DNA from: Streptomyces tauricus
GTDB taxonomy: Bacteria > Actinomycetota > Actinomycetes > Streptomycetales > Streptomycetaceae
DNA: 64,000 nt
Assembly (NCBI RefSeq): GCF_014650955.1
Contig: NZ_BMVY01000002.1
Location: 186,001 to 250,000 of the forward strand
Direction: 5' to 3'
Shown here in pieces: positions 1 through 8,375 of the stretch. The number at the start of each line of letters is the position of its first letter. Position 1 is the first letter of the stretch. The notes under the pieces were generated by a model. The model saw only the letters and a program-made list of their open reading frames with translations. It was not told where the DNA came from and ran no database searches. The translations under genes were made by a program, and so were the position numbers.

Positions 1-536
1 GCCGCCTCGGCGCCGGCGCGCTCGCGGTCGGGGTGGCGGTCGTTGCGCCCTGCTTCCGGCTGCGGGCCGAGGAAGTACTCGACGATCTCGAAGACGCTGC
101 CGGGGCCCACGTGCTGGGCGAAGTACGTACCGCCCGGCTTGAGGACGCGGGCGATCTCCGTCCAGCGCGGACGCACCGGGTGCCGGCTCACGACGAGGTC
201 GAAGGCCTGGTCGCCGAACGGCAGCGGGGCGTCCTCCGGGGCGGCGACGACGACCGCGCCGAGCGGATGGAGCAGGGCGGTGGCCTTGGCGACGTTCGAG
301 GGCCAGCCCTCGGTGGCGACGGTGAGCCTCGGCAACTTCCGGGCGGAGGCCAGTACTTCGCCGCCACCGGTCTGGATGTCGAGAGCGGCGTCCGCGTGGG
401 CCAGCCGCTCCGCCATGGCCCGCGCGTACCCCCAGGAGGGGCGTTCCTCGGTGGCACGCCCCTCGAACCACGAGAAGTCCCATCCGTCGGTGGGGGCGGC
501 CTCGGCTTCGGCGACGAGTTCGTGGAAGGGCTTCAT
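1..536 (-). CDS. SAM-dependent class I methyltransferase, 3' end outside window
   Basis: The gene reads leftwards from an ATG at 536 and leaves the window, so only about 178 N-terminal codons are visible. The protein opens MKPFHELVAEAEAA. It has a glycine-rich SAM-binding loop (ALDIQTGGGEVLA), a motif ending in FDLVVSRHPVRP, and the post-motif strand VLKPGGTYFAQHVGPGS. These are typical of ubiE-like small-molecule methyltransferases of the Rossmann fold, presumably cytoplasmic. The substrate cannot be read from the sequence. No partner gene is obvious: the next gene to the right is a GNAT acetyltransferase on the same strand, 52 bases away. Confidence 0.85.
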   Translation of the reverse strand, partial: MKPFHELVAEAEAAPTDGWDFSWFEGRATEERPSWGYARAMAERLAHADAALDIQTGGGEVLASARKLPRLTVATEGWPSNVAKATALLHPLGAVVVAAPEDAPLPFGDQAFDLVVSRHPVRPRWTEIARVLKPGGTYFAQHVGPGSVFEIVEYFLGPQPEAGRNDRHPDRERAGAEA

Positions 537-588
537 CGGGCGATGGTGACAGGGGGTGCGTGCGGGGCGCGACAGGTTTCCTACCCGG

Positions 589-1098
589 CTACTCCTGTAC
601 CGGGGCGTCGTCGAGTACGAGGAGGGTGTGGATGTCGGCGCCATGCTGGACCGTGCCGGCGCGGCGGAAGCCGTGGCGTTCGAGGAGGCGCACCGAGGCG
701 GTGTTCCCGGGGAACGGGTCGGCGTGGAGAGGGCGGACGCTCTCCACGCGGAGGAAGAGGGCGAGGGCCTCGGTGCCGATGCCTCTGCCCCAGTAGGGAC
801 GGCCGAGCCAGTACCCGATGAACCGCCGCCGCGTCCCCGCGCTTTCGTCCCCTCCCCCCTCCGCTTCCTCCCACCAGGCGACGATGTGGCCGGCCGGGGC
901 GCCGTCCACGTCGACCGTCCGTACAAGGACGGTGTCGTCGCCGAGGATGCGGGTGGCCCAGTGGGTCATGAAGCGCCCGCGCGGCCGGGCGGTGAACCTC
1001 GACCGGCGGGTCGCCTCGGTGTCCTGCTCCTGCGCGAAGAACGCCTCAAGGTCGGCTTCTTCCACGGGCCTCAGCCGTACGTGCGCGTCGTGGGTCAT
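589..1098 (-). CDS. GNAT family N-acetyltransferase
   Basis: 169 aa, the usual size for a single GNAT domain. It begins with the RimJ/RimL-like opening VRLRPVEEADLEAFFAQEQD. The acetyl-CoA pyrophosphate-binding segment is YWGRGIGTEAL (the Q/R-x-x-G-x-G/A motif), followed by the NTASVRLLERHGFRRAG segment typical of the RimJ/Acetyltransf_3 subfamily. It should transfer acetyl from acetyl-CoA to an amine; the acceptor is unknown. A 15-base palindrome (1119-1133) sits about 20 bases upstream of the ATG and may control it. Confidence 0.85.
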   Translation of the reverse strand: MTHDAHVRLRPVEEADLEAFFAQEQDTEATRRSRFTARPRGRFMTHWATRILGDDTVLVRTVDVDGAPAGHIVAWWEEAEGGGDESAGTRRRFIGYWLGRPYWGRGIGTEALALFLRVESVRPLHADPFPGNTASVRLLERHGFRRAGTVQHGADIHTLLVLDDAPVQE

Positions 1099-1118
1099 AC
1101 CGAGCGAGTCTGGCAGGG

Positions 1119-1133
1119 GCCACTGACAGTGGC
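1119..1133. promoter_or_regulatory. 15-bp perfect palindrome upstream of the GNAT gene
   Basis: GCCACTGACAGTGGC has two 7-base arms around one central base. It lies 21 bases upstream of the GNAT start codon, between that gene and the end of the oxidoreductase gene. The position and short spacer suit a dimeric repressor site rather than a terminator, as no T-run follows. The cognate regulator is not identifiable here. Confidence 0.4.
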
Positions 1134-1157
1134 AGGACCACTGCTGCCCGCTGCCGC

Positions 1158-2033
1158 TCAGGGCACGAGGGGGCGCACCTCTTCGGCGGCGAAGCGGATG
1201 AAGCCCTCGGGGTCCGGTTCGTCGGCGGTGGGCTGGAGGACGACCGTGTCGGCGCCCGCGTCCGTGAGGCGCTGCACGGCCTTGGCGACGGCGCCGGCGT
1301 CCCCGGCGACGCCCAGGTCCGGGACCGACGCCACGCCTTCGGCCTCCAGTTCGGCGTGGAGACGGGCGGCGGCGCCGGGGCCGGTGGCGGTGAGGAGGTA
1401 GACGACGACGCTGTGCGGGGCGTCGGTGCGGGAGGCCGACGCCCGCCCCTCGTCGATGAGCTGACGGGCCTTGCGTACGCCGTCGGGGGGCGTGTTCGCG
1501 GTGAGGATGGTGCCGTCCGCGGCCTCTCCGGTGAGCTTGAGGGAGCGGGGGCCGGTGGCTCCGGCGAGGATCGGCACGGGGGCGGGCGGGGGCCAGTCGA
1601 GGGCGACACCGTCGAGCTTCACGTACCGGCCGTCGGTGGTGACGCGCTCACCGGCGAGCAGGGCGCGCAGGGCGGCGAGGTACTCGCGCAGGAGCGTCAC
1701 GGGCGACTCGGCCCGCGCGCCGACCTGCCCCATCCAGTCCTGCACGCCGTGGCCGACGCCCAGGACGGGCCGGCCCGGGAAGAGCCGGTGCAGGGTGGCG
1801 GCCTCCATGGCGGTGACGGCGACGTTGCGGAGCGGCACGGGGAGGAGGCCGACTCCGACGCGCAGCCGGTCGGTCCAGGCGAGGGCGGCCGCCGCGGCGG
1901 AGATGCCCCCTTCGAGGAAGCAGTCCTCCCACAGCCAGAGCTCTTCGAGCCCGGCGTCGTCCGCGGCACGGGCGACGGCCCGCAGACGTTCTGGTGGCAG
2001 CTGAGGCCGAAAGACAGCACCGAGTGAGGTCAT
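1158..2033 (-). CDS. LLM class (F420-type) flavin-dependent oxidoreductase
   Basis: 291 aa. The protein begins MTSLGAVFRPQLPPERL and shows the bacterial-luciferase-like TIM-barrel pattern: DDAGLEELWLWEDCF near the N-terminus, then RLRVGVGLLPVPLRNV, ATLHRLFPGRPVLGVGHG and PVPILAGATGPRSLKL. In actinobacteria this family commonly uses the deazaflavin F420 to reduce or oxidise small molecules. The assignment to F420 rather than FMN is inference from the host group. It appears to be a single gene with the GNAT gene downstream. Confidence 0.85.
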   Translation of the reverse strand: MTSLGAVFRPQLPPERLRAVARAADDAGLEELWLWEDCFLEGGISAAAAALAWTDRLRVGVGLLPVPLRNVAVTAMEAATLHRLFPGRPVLGVGHGVQDWMGQVGARAESPVTLLREYLAALRALLAGERVTTDGRYVKLDGVALDWPPPAPVPILAGATGPRSLKLTGEAADGTILTANTPPDGVRKARQLIDEGRASASRTDAPHSVVVYLLTATGPGAAARLHAELEAEGVASVPDLGVAGDAGAVAKAVQRLTDAGADTVVLQPTADEPDPEGFIRFAAEEVRPLVP

Positions 2034-2097
2034 GGCCTGTTCCTACCCGGGGGACGGGCGGGGCTCAAACTCTTCAATCACCTGTGCGCTCGGCCGT

Positions 2098-2721
2098 TCA
2101 CGCCTCCTTCGGGAACGTGACCTCCACTCGGCGGTTCTTGCGGCGGCCCTGTTCCGAGGTGTTGTCGGCGATCGGGTAGTCCTCGCTGTAGCCGCGGACC
2201 ACGAAGGTGACGCTCATGTCGCCGAGGTTCGAGGCCAGTTCCTCGTGCACGACCTCCGCGCGCCGCTTGGAGAGGGTGAGGCCGTGGGCGTACGAGCCGA
2301 GGTTGTCCGTGAAGCCGAAGACGCGGACGTTCGTGGCCTTCTGGGCCTTGATCTCCTCCGCGATCGTCGCGATGCGGGCGTTCGCCTCCGGGTTGAGCTT
2401 CGAGCTGTCCTTCGGGAAGAGGACCTCCGCCTGGAGCGCGAACGTCACGTTCTCGTTCGTGTCCTCGCGCCGCTCCTCCCCGCCGAGGTCCTCGACGACC
2501 GACTTGATGTCGAGGACCCGCGCGGCGGCGAGGGTCGCGCCGTCGGCGAGCTTCAGCCCCGGGCTGTTCGCGTCCACCTCCGGCGGCGGGGAGGTGGTGA
2601 CGCTGCCCGGCGGGGCGCTCGGGTCCTCGTCGTCCGCATGGGCCGAGGTCAGGGGCGTCATGAAGACGAGGGTCGTGAGGGCGGTGAGGGTGATCGACAC
2701 GGTGCGGGGGGTGAGGGGCAT
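2098..2721 (-). CDS. Secreted OmpA-domain (peptidoglycan-binding) protein
   Basis: 207 aa from ATG 2721; a longer reading frame continues upstream but overlaps the preceding gene. A signal peptide (MPLTPRTVSITLTAL... ending TSAHA) precedes a linker rich in D and P. The C-terminal half is an OmpA/MotB domain with VFGFTDNLGSYAHG, LSKRRAEVVHEEL and QGRRKNRRVEVTF, the conserved pattern for binding diaminopimelate peptidoglycan. It is the last gene of the run Flp, TadG-like, lipoprotein, OmpA, separated from the lipoprotein gene by two bases. A role anchoring the Tad pilus apparatus to the thick cell wall is an inference from this position. Confidence 0.85.
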   Translation of the reverse strand: MPLTPRTVSITLTALTTLVFMTPLTSAHADDEDPSAPPGSVTTSPPPEVDANSPGLKLADGATLAAARVLDIKSVVEDLGGEERREDTNENVTFALQAEVLFPKDSSKLNPEANARIATIAEEIKAQKATNVRVFGFTDNLGSYAHGLTLSKRRAEVVHEELASNLGDMSVTFVVRGYSEDYPIADNTSEQGRRKNRRVEVTFPKEA

Positions 2722-2723
2722 GG

Positions 2724-3317
2724 TCACTCGCCCTCGGAGATCTCTACGGAGGCCGGGGGCATGGACCCGACCTGGAAGGAGACCTTGGCGGTGTCTTCGG
2801 GTGGGGCGGGGAACTGGGCGAACCACTCCGTGGTCTCGCCCGACTGGACGCCCCCGGTGAACCGGGTGCAGAGGCAGCGCCCCTCGGTGTCACGCAGCAC
2901 GAGGTACTTCTTCTTGCCGGTCTGGTCGACCAGGCTGGCCCCCGCGATGGACCCGCCGTTGCCGGCCAGCTCCCGCTCGTCGCCCCGCCAGTCCGCGGCC
3001 ACCCACGACTTTCCGCTGTTGTTCGTCACCGTCCCCTCGACGGTGACGAAGCCGCCCTCGTCCCTGTTCGCCGAGGTGACGGCCAGCGTCAGGCCGCCGC
3101 TCTTCACTTCGGCCAGGATCTGCTGCGCGGAGGGCGACTCGGAGCTCTGCCTGTCGTCGCCCTCACCGTTCTTGGCCGGTGAGGAGGACGACGTCTTCTT
3201 GTCCGAACCCTCGTCGTCGCCACCCCCGCCGCAGCCGGCCACCGTGAGGACCAGCCCAGTCGTGATCGCCACGGCGGTCAGTACCGTGCGGCCCTTCGTG
3301 GTGCGCCGAATGTTCAT
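2724..3317 (-). CDS. Putative lipoprotein, unknown function, tad-associated
   Basis: 197 aa. The N-terminus has a basic stretch, a hydrophobic segment and a lipobox VAGC with the lipidated cysteine at residue 29, so it should be a membrane-anchored surface protein. A Ser/Asp/Lys-rich linker follows (roughly residues 30-65). The remainder looks like an all-beta domain (GFVTVEGTVTNNSGKSW, FTGGVQSGETTEWFAQF) resembling DUF4352-type extracellular lipoprotein domains. It lies between the TadG-like gene and the OmpA-domain gene in one tight run, which suggests a cell-envelope role alongside the pilus. No catalytic motif is visible. Confidence 0.75.
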   Translation of the reverse strand: MNIRRTTKGRTVLTAVAITTGLVLTVAGCGGGGDDEGSDKKTSSSSPAKNGEGDDRQSSESPSAQQILAEVKSGGLTLAVTSANRDEGGFVTVEGTVTNNSGKSWVAADWRGDERELAGNGGSIAGASLVDQTGKKKYLVLRDTEGRCLCTRFTGGVQSGETTEWFAQFPAPPEDTAKVSFQVGSMPPASVEISEGE

Positions 3318-3332
3318 CGGTACGGCTTCCTT

Positions 3333-3938
3333 TCACTCGGCCAGTTGCACAGAGAACAGCACGGACGCGTCGGGAAGGTCGTCCAAATCGAAATCTTCGG
3401 GGTCGATGTCCAAAAGTTCGCCGTCACAATCCAGTTCGACGACGTCTTTCGGATCCTCGGGTACGTCGAAGTCGCAGCGGGGCTTGATGACGGCCGCGGC
3501 ATCGGCGTTCGCCCGCATGCCCTCCGTGCCCGGAATGATCGAGTCCCCGACCGTGTAGTTGGTCTGGATCTCCACCTGGTAGCCGGGGAACCCGGCCGCG
3601 GTGTAGGGCGCGAATCCCGTTACGCTCGCGTCGTTCTCGGCGGCCAGCTCCCCTGCCGCGGCCGCGGCTCCGGCGCCGTCGAACCCGTCGCCGTCGAGCC
3701 AGTCCAGCCAGTCGTCGTCCACGCCGATGGCGCCTTCCAGGCCCTCCATCAGCTCGTCCCTGGCGTCCTGAGCCGCGGCCAACGCAGCGGCGTCCGCCGC
3801 GGACTGTGCTCCGTTCCGGGCGGACGCCGCTTGGGCGAATGCGAAGAAGGCGAACGCGGCGAAGAGCAGGATCCCCGTCAGCCAGATGGAGATGGGGAGT
3901 GTCGACCCCCGGTCACCGCGCGGAACTGCGGCGGTCAG
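3333..3938 (-). CDS. TadG/TadE-like pilus assembly protein, probable CTG start
   Basis: 201 aa if started at CTG 3938. No ATG, GTG or TTG occurs in frame before the membrane helix, and the CTG overlaps the TGA of the pilin gene (CTGA), which mimics the usual ATGA coupling in this region. The protein has a short N-terminus ending PRGDRGSTLP, one transmembrane helix (IWLTGILLFAAFAFFAFAQA) and the segment ARNGAQSAADAAALAAAQDA, which is characteristic of TadG-like (putative Flp pilus-assembly TadE/G) proteins. The C-terminus is very acidic. The Glu at +5 seen in TadE pseudopilins is absent. Confidence 0.75.
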   Translation of the reverse strand: MTAAVPRGDRGSTLPISIWLTGILLFAAFAFFAFAQAASARNGAQSAADAAALAAAQDARDELMEGLEGAIGVDDDWLDWLDGDGFDGAGAAAAAGELAAENDASVTGFAPYTAAGFPGYQVEIQTNYTVGDSIIPGTEGMRANADAAAVIKPRCDFDVPEDPKDVVELDCDGELLDIDPEDFDLDDLPDASVLFSVQLAE

Positions 3939-4168
3939 CCGCCGATGACCTGGTTGACCGCGTCCAGGATCGCGCCGGAGATCAGTCCGTCCAGTCCGAG
4001 GCCGTCGATCAGCGTGAAGATCCCGGCGATCAGGATCATCAGGCCCGCGTACTCCACGAAGCCCGCCCCCGCGTCCCGGTCCCGACCGCGCATCCGGGAG
4101 GCCACGGTCCGGACCCGTCCGCGAAGCGCTGTCCCCGTGGACGTCTCCGGCTCCAGGTTCTTGGTCAC
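3935..4168 (-). CDS. Flp family type IVb pilin
   Basis: 77 aa from GTG 4168, chosen because GGAAGGGA lies just upstream and because it gives a pilin-sized product. A basic N-terminus (LRGRVRTVASRMRGRDRD) is followed by AGAGFVEYAGLMILIAGIF, which matches Flp prepilins: cleavage after Gly, Glu at +5 and Tyr at +6, then one hydrophobic helix. It would be the main subunit of the Tad pilus whose assembly genes lie upstream. No A24 prepilin peptidase gene is in the window, so processing must rely on one elsewhere. Confidence 0.85.
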   Translation of the reverse strand: MTKNLEPETSTGTALRGRVRTVASRMRGRDRDAGAGFVEYAGLMILIAGIFTLIDGLGLDGLISGAILDAVNQVIGG

Positions 4169-4273
4169 TGTGATCCCTTCCCTCCCACCCAAAACCACTA
4201 CCGTCCCGCGCACCGTACGTGAGAATCCGCCTACTGCGGGTGGGTCCAGGGGCCCAACTTCTCCTTGGCGGAG

Positions 4274-5026
4274 TCATTCGTTCCACCCCCCGTGGGCCGT
4301 GCCCAGCCAGCAGGCGATCGCTTCGCTGCGGGAAGAGCTGTGCAGCTTCGCGAAGATGCGGTTGATGTGATTCTTCACCGTCTTCTCGCTGATGAAGCAC
4401 GTGGCGGCGATCTGCTGGTTGCTCATGCCGGCCGCGATGAGATCCATGACCTCCACCTCCCGTGAACTCAGGTCGTGATCCAGGCGGTTGTGGCCGCGAC
4501 GGTGGAGTCCCGTCGCGTAGGCGGGGCGAGCCTTCCACGACTGTGCCACAACCGATTGCAGCTGCGAAGAGTTTTGGTTCGGTTCGTACGAAACACCGAG
4601 CGAATCCGAGACATCCACGGCGGACGACGTGAAGGTGGCCGTACCGTCCCGCAGACTCCGTACCGCCGTGATCAGTTCGTCAGCCGTGAACTCCCCGTGC
4701 ACGAGGTAGCCGACCGCGCCCCGGCGCAACGCCTCGGCCACCACCTCGGGTTCACGGCTGTACGTCAGCATCATCACCGGCGCGAGCCGCGCCAGCCGGG
4801 GAAGCGCGGTCAGGCCGTCGGTGTCGGGCATGCGCACGTCCAGGAGGATCACGTCGGGAGCGTGACAGGTCGCGGAGGCGATCGCCTCCGCGCCGTTCGA
4901 CGCCTGGGCCGCGACATGGATGTCGGGGTGGGCCGTCAGGAGGGCCGCGAGGCCGGCCCGTACGACCGGGTTGTCGTCGGCCACCAGCACTCGTAGGGGC
5001 GGGCCGGGAAGTGCCTGGTCAGGCAT
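4274..5026 (-). CDS. LuxR/NarL-family response regulator
   Basis: 250 aa. The receiver domain has the acidic pair D17/D18 (VADDNPVVRAG) and the phosphoacceptor D63 (ILLDVRMPD). The position usually held by the invariant Lys (GYL-x-K) is His here (GYLVHG). A linker of about 60 residues leads to a C-terminal LuxR helix-turn-helix (LSSREVEVMDLIAAGMSNQQIA, KTVKNHINRIF). The gene overlaps the upstream histidine kinase by 8 bases, so they form a cognate pair. It sits between tadC and the flp pilin gene, so pilin expression is a likely target; this is inference. Confidence 0.9.
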   Translation of the reverse strand: MPDQALPGPPLRVLVADDNPVVRAGLAALLTAHPDIHVAAQASNGAEAIASATCHAPDVILLDVRMPDTDGLTALPRLARLAPVMMLTYSREPEVVAEALRRGAVGYLVHGEFTADELITAVRSLRDGTATFTSSAVDVSDSLGVSYEPNQNSSQLQSVVAQSWKARPAYATGLHRRGHNRLDHDLSSREVEVMDLIAAGMSNQQIAATCFISEKTVKNHINRIFAKLHSSSRSEAIACWLGTAHGGWNE

Positions 5027-6446
5027 GTGCGGCCTCCTCTTGAGGGGAGTGTGAGGGGTATTGAGGGGAGGGGGTGGGACAGGGGAGGGTCAGCTCGATC
5101 TCCGTGCCTCTGTCCGCGCGGCTGTGCAGGTGGAGGTCCGCGCCCACCGATGCCGCGCGTTCCAGCATGCCCAGCAGGCCGAAGTGGCCGGTATTCGCCA
5201 GGACCTGTACGTCGTCCAGGGAGACGGCCGTGCCTACGCCGTCGTCCCGGACGGTCAGGCGCAGGACGCCGTACGCGGCTTCGAGGGTCACCTCCACGTG
5301 GGTCGCGTTCGCGTGGCGGTGGGCGTTCTCCAGCGCCTCCGAGGCGATCGCCAGGAGTTGGCGGGGCGCCCCCGGGGGGAGGGCGAGGGCCTGGCACGGA
5401 TCGGGGGTGGGGGTGGGGGTGGTGATGGTCGCCTTGATGTTCGTACGGGACTCGAAGTCCTGGACCCTGGCCGCCAGTTCCGTCGCCATGTCCATCGGCG
5501 GGTGGGACAGGGCCGTGTGGGCCCGTAGGTCCGTGAGCAGTTCTCTGGACTCCGTCGCCGCCCGGCGTGCCGCTCCCGCCACCGCGGTCGCCTGGGACTT
5601 GAGGGTGTGGGGGTCCGTGCGGTGGTCCGCGGCCAGCGCCAGGGCCTCCGCCGACAGGGCGAGACCGTGCAGGGTCTTCGCCACGGAGTCGTGCATCTCA
5701 CGGGCCAGGCGGGCGCGCTCCGACTCGACCGCCTCAGCCACCGCCAGGCGGGAGTTCGCCTCCGCGAGCGCCTGGCTGGCCGTGCCGAAGCGGAACATCA
5801 GGTTTCGCAGGGTGACGCCGATGACGCCCGCCGCGACGCAGAAGCCCGCGATCAGGAGGGTGCTCGCGCCGGCGCCCGGGCGGTGGTCCCACGCCCTGAA
5901 CACCGTGAGCAGGACAACCAGTTGCAGTCCCGTGAAGACCCCGGAGCCGCGCCAGCCATACAGCAGGCCCGAGAGGAGGGGCGTGCAGACCGCCGCGTAC
6001 GCGAGGGGGGACGCGGGGGACGCCGTGAGCAGGAGTATCGCGCCGAAGACCAGGTCCACCGCCATGAGGGTGGGGTGGGCCAGCAGCTGGGGCGCGCATC
6101 TGTCCCAGTCTCTGAGCATGGCGTACGAGCCCATCACGCCCAGGACCGCGGCGGTGAGGACGGCGTGGCGGGGGAAGCCGTCGGCGGCGTTCGCCGTCGC
6201 GAAGGGGGCGCCTATCGCGATCAGGGTGAGGCGGATCGCGAAGGCCTGACGGCAGAGGGCCTGGAGGGCGTTGAGCTGGAGGCGGATGCCGGGCGGGGCA
6301 GCGGCGTCCTCCGCGAAGTAGCCGGTGCCTGTGGTGGGGAGCGGGGTTCGCCGTCTGCGGGTGCGCGGTCGTGGCGGCTGGGCGCGCAGGTCCCCGGGCC
6401 CCCGACCCGGTCGGGGCCACCGGTGCTTCCAGCCGCTGCCCGTCAT
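5019..6446 (-). CDS. Sensor histidine kinase (HisKA_3/NarL partner)
   Basis: 475 aa. After a basic, proline-rich N-terminus of about 75 residues come five or six membrane helices with little extracellular sequence (for example LMAVDLVFGAILLLTA, TLLIAGFCVAAGVIGV). The dimerisation and phosphoacceptor helix carries H252 (LAREMHDSVAKTLHGLAL). The HATPase region includes ASEALENAHRHANATHV (N-box), VRDDGVG (G1) and GHFGLLGMLERA (G2). The signal is probably sensed within the membrane. The start codon lies two bases after the tadC stop codon, tying it to the Tad locus. Confidence 0.9.
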   Translation of the reverse strand: MTGSGWKHRWPRPGRGPGDLRAQPPRPRTRRRRTPLPTTGTGYFAEDAAAPPGIRLQLNALQALCRQAFAIRLTLIAIGAPFATANAADGFPRHAVLTAAVLGVMGSYAMLRDWDRCAPQLLAHPTLMAVDLVFGAILLLTASPASPLAYAAVCTPLLSGLLYGWRGSGVFTGLQLVVLLTVFRAWDHRPGAGASTLLIAGFCVAAGVIGVTLRNLMFRFGTASQALAEANSRLAVAEAVESERARLAREMHDSVAKTLHGLALSAEALALAADHRTDPHTLKSQATAVAGAARRAATESRELLTDLRAHTALSHPPMDMATELAARVQDFESRTNIKATITTPTPTPDPCQALALPPGAPRQLLAIASEALENAHRHANATHVEVTLEAAYGVLRLTVRDDGVGTAVSLDDVQVLANTGHFGLLGMLERAASVGADLHLHSRADRGTEIELTLPCPTPSPQYPSHSPQEEAAHA

Positions 6447-6447
6447 C

Positions 6448-7338
6448 TCAGCGCCCCAGGATCGAGCCGAAGTTCGTACCGGAGCCCAGGAACATGCCCG
6501 TGGCGATGAGGATCATCGTGGCCGGGAGCATGAAGACCAGCGTGACCATGGTCGCCTTGGGGATCGTCTTCGCCGCCCGGCGGCGGGAGTTCTGGGCGTC
6601 GGTGCGGCGCATGTCCGTGGCGAGCTGGATGAGGGTGTCGGCGATCGGGGAACCCAGTTCCTCGCCCTGCTGGAGGGCCGAGACGAACTGGGCCACCTGC
6701 TCCGAGGAGTTGCGCCGACGCAGTTCGTCGAAGGCCTGGCGGCGGCTCACGCCCATGTCCATCTGGCGGAGCGTGATGCGCAGCTCGTCCGCCCACGGGC
6801 CCTCGTAGTGTTCGGCCACGCGCTCCAGGGCCTGGCGGAAGCCGAGGCCCGCCGACACCACGACCGCCAGGACGTCCAGGAAGTCGGGGAGGGTGCGGTC
6901 GATGACCTCCTTGCGCTCGCGGATCGCCTGCCAGATCAGGGCGTCGGCGGCCAGCAGGCCGAACGCCAGGGCCATCAGGGCGAAGAGGGTCCGGCCGTTG
7001 GAGAGGAAGATCAGGAAGAGCAGGACGCCGAAGACGCCGTACACCGCGCGGCGGGCCGCGTAACGGTTCAGGGTCAGGCCGCCGGGGTTGCCCGCCATGT
7101 CGATCCGGCGGCGTTTGGCGTCCACGCGCCGGGGGCCCATCAGGCGCAGCACGAGCGGGGCGAAGCGCATGCCGAGGCGGTCGACGGCCGAGTCCGCCTT
7201 GGAGACGCGGGTGCCGCCGACCTCCAGCGCGAGGGCCATGTCGCCGGGGAGCTTGGCCTCCGCGCGGTACATGCGGATGCCGAGGAGGAAGCCCGCGACG
7301 GCGAGGCCGGTCAGCGCGGCGAGCAGCAGAGCGAACAC
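6448..7338 (-). CDS. tadC: TadC-like type II secretion F domain membrane protein
   Basis: 296 aa, with an N-terminal helix, a central pair of helices around RAVYGVFGVLLFLIFLSNG and a C-terminal helix (VTLVFMLPATMILIATGMFL). The cytoplasmic segment DRTLPDFLDVLAVVVSAGLGFRQALERVA is the T2SSF signature of TadB/TadC inner-membrane platform proteins. With TadB it should form the platform on which the TadA ATPase acts during pilus assembly. The order TadA, TadB, TadC is the usual one for Tad loci, and the histidine kinase gene follows directly. Confidence 0.9.
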   Translation of the reverse strand: MFALLLAALTGLAVAGFLLGIRMYRAEAKLPGDMALALEVGGTRVSKADSAVDRLGMRFAPLVLRLMGPRRVDAKRRRIDMAGNPGGLTLNRYAARRAVYGVFGVLLFLIFLSNGRTLFALMALAFGLLAADALIWQAIRERKEVIDRTLPDFLDVLAVVVSAGLGFRQALERVAEHYEGPWADELRITLRQMDMGVSRRQAFDELRRRNSSEQVAQFVSALQQGEELGSPIADTLIQLATDMRRTDAQNSRRRAAKTIPKATMVTLVFMLPATMILIATGMFLGSGTNFGSILGR

Positions 7339-7351
7339 GGTGATCCCCTCC

Positions 7352-8293
7352 TCATACTTCGATCTTGCCGAGGCGGCGGATGACGAAGAAGCCGATCGTG
7401 TAGAGGCCCATGGCGATCAGTACCAGGGTCTGGCCCAGCGGGGAGCCGGTCACCTTGGCCAGGGCGCCCTCGTTCGAGGAGTTGATGAGGAGGAGGGAGC
7501 CGAGGCCGAGGAGGGGCACGGTGAAGGCCGTCGCGTTGACCTCGGAGAGCATCGTGCGGACCTCGCGGCGGGTCTCCTTGCGGTCCTCCAGGGTCTTGGT
7601 GAGATTCCGCAGGGAGTTGACGACCGTGCCGCCCGCCTTGTTGGACAGGACCAGGGTGGTGACGAGGACGACGAGTTCGCGGGACGGGAGGCGTTCGGCC
7701 AGTTCGCCCAGCGCGTCGTCGACCGAGCGGCCCAGGGTCAGCTGGTCCGCGACCCGGGCCAGCTCCTCCCCCGCCGGCGCCTCCAGTTCCTCCGCCGCCA
7801 TCGCGAGCGCCGTGCGCAGGGCGAGGCCGGCCGCCGCCGCGTTGGCCAGCAGGCGGGCCACGTCCGGGAGCTGGTTGATGAAGGCCTCGATACGCTTCTG
7901 GCGCTGCCAGTTGAGGAAGATCGCGGCGCTCCAGACACCGACCAGGCCCGCGATGGGGCCGAAGAACGGGGCCAGGGCCGCCGCCGCGATCAGCCACAGC
8001 GCGACGACCACGGCGGCGACGTACGTGAAGAACTCGCCCGCCGTCAGGTCGAGTCCCGTGGCCGACAGGCGCAGCTGGATCGTGCGGCCCAGCCGGGTGC
8101 GGCGCAGCCGGCGGTCGACGGCGGCGAAGCGGCGGGCCCGGCCGGCGGCGGTGCGCAGGGGGCCGCCGCCGGAGAGCCGGTCGACGAGGGCCTGGCGCTG
8201 GGCGCGGCCGGACACGTACGTGTGCACGCCCGCGACGGCCAGCGTGCCGCACAGCATGGTGGCGCCGAGGGCGAGGGGGACCGCGTTGTTCAC
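7352..8293 (-). CDS. tadB: TadB-like type II secretion F domain membrane protein
   Basis: 313 aa. There is an N-terminal helix (ALGATMLCGTLAVAGVHTYV), a central hydrophobic pair (FFTYVAAVVVALWLIAAAAL), the T2SSF segment INQLPDVARLLANAAAAGLALRTALAMAA and a C-terminal helix (TLVLIAMGLYTIGFFVI). It is the partner of TadC in the cytoplasmic-membrane platform. A 13-base gap separates it from tadC, and the TadA ATPase gene lies 82 bases upstream. Confidence 0.9.
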   Translation of the reverse strand: MNNAVPLALGATMLCGTLAVAGVHTYVSGRAQRQALVDRLSGGGPLRTAAGRARRFAAVDRRLRRTRLGRTIQLRLSATGLDLTAGEFFTYVAAVVVALWLIAAAALAPFFGPIAGLVGVWSAAIFLNWQRQKRIEAFINQLPDVARLLANAAAAGLALRTALAMAAEELEAPAGEELARVADQLTLGRSVDDALGELAERLPSRELVVLVTTLVLSNKAGGTVVNSLRNLTKTLEDRKETRREVRTMLSEVNATAFTVPLLGLGSLLLINSSNEGALAKVTGSPLGQTLVLIAMGLYTIGFFVIRRLGKIEV

Positions 8294-8375
8294 GGCTCGC
8301 TCCTCTCGACGATCGGGACCGCGATGCCTCCGGCGGCTCCGGTGGCTCGGGGGGCTGCCATCGTTGTGGTGTGTG

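Noticed and set aside
2032..3558. A 508-codon plus-strand frame across the OmpA and lipoprotein genes
   Set aside because: It has no ribosome site or motif, and the opposite-strand genes have signal peptides and conserved domains.
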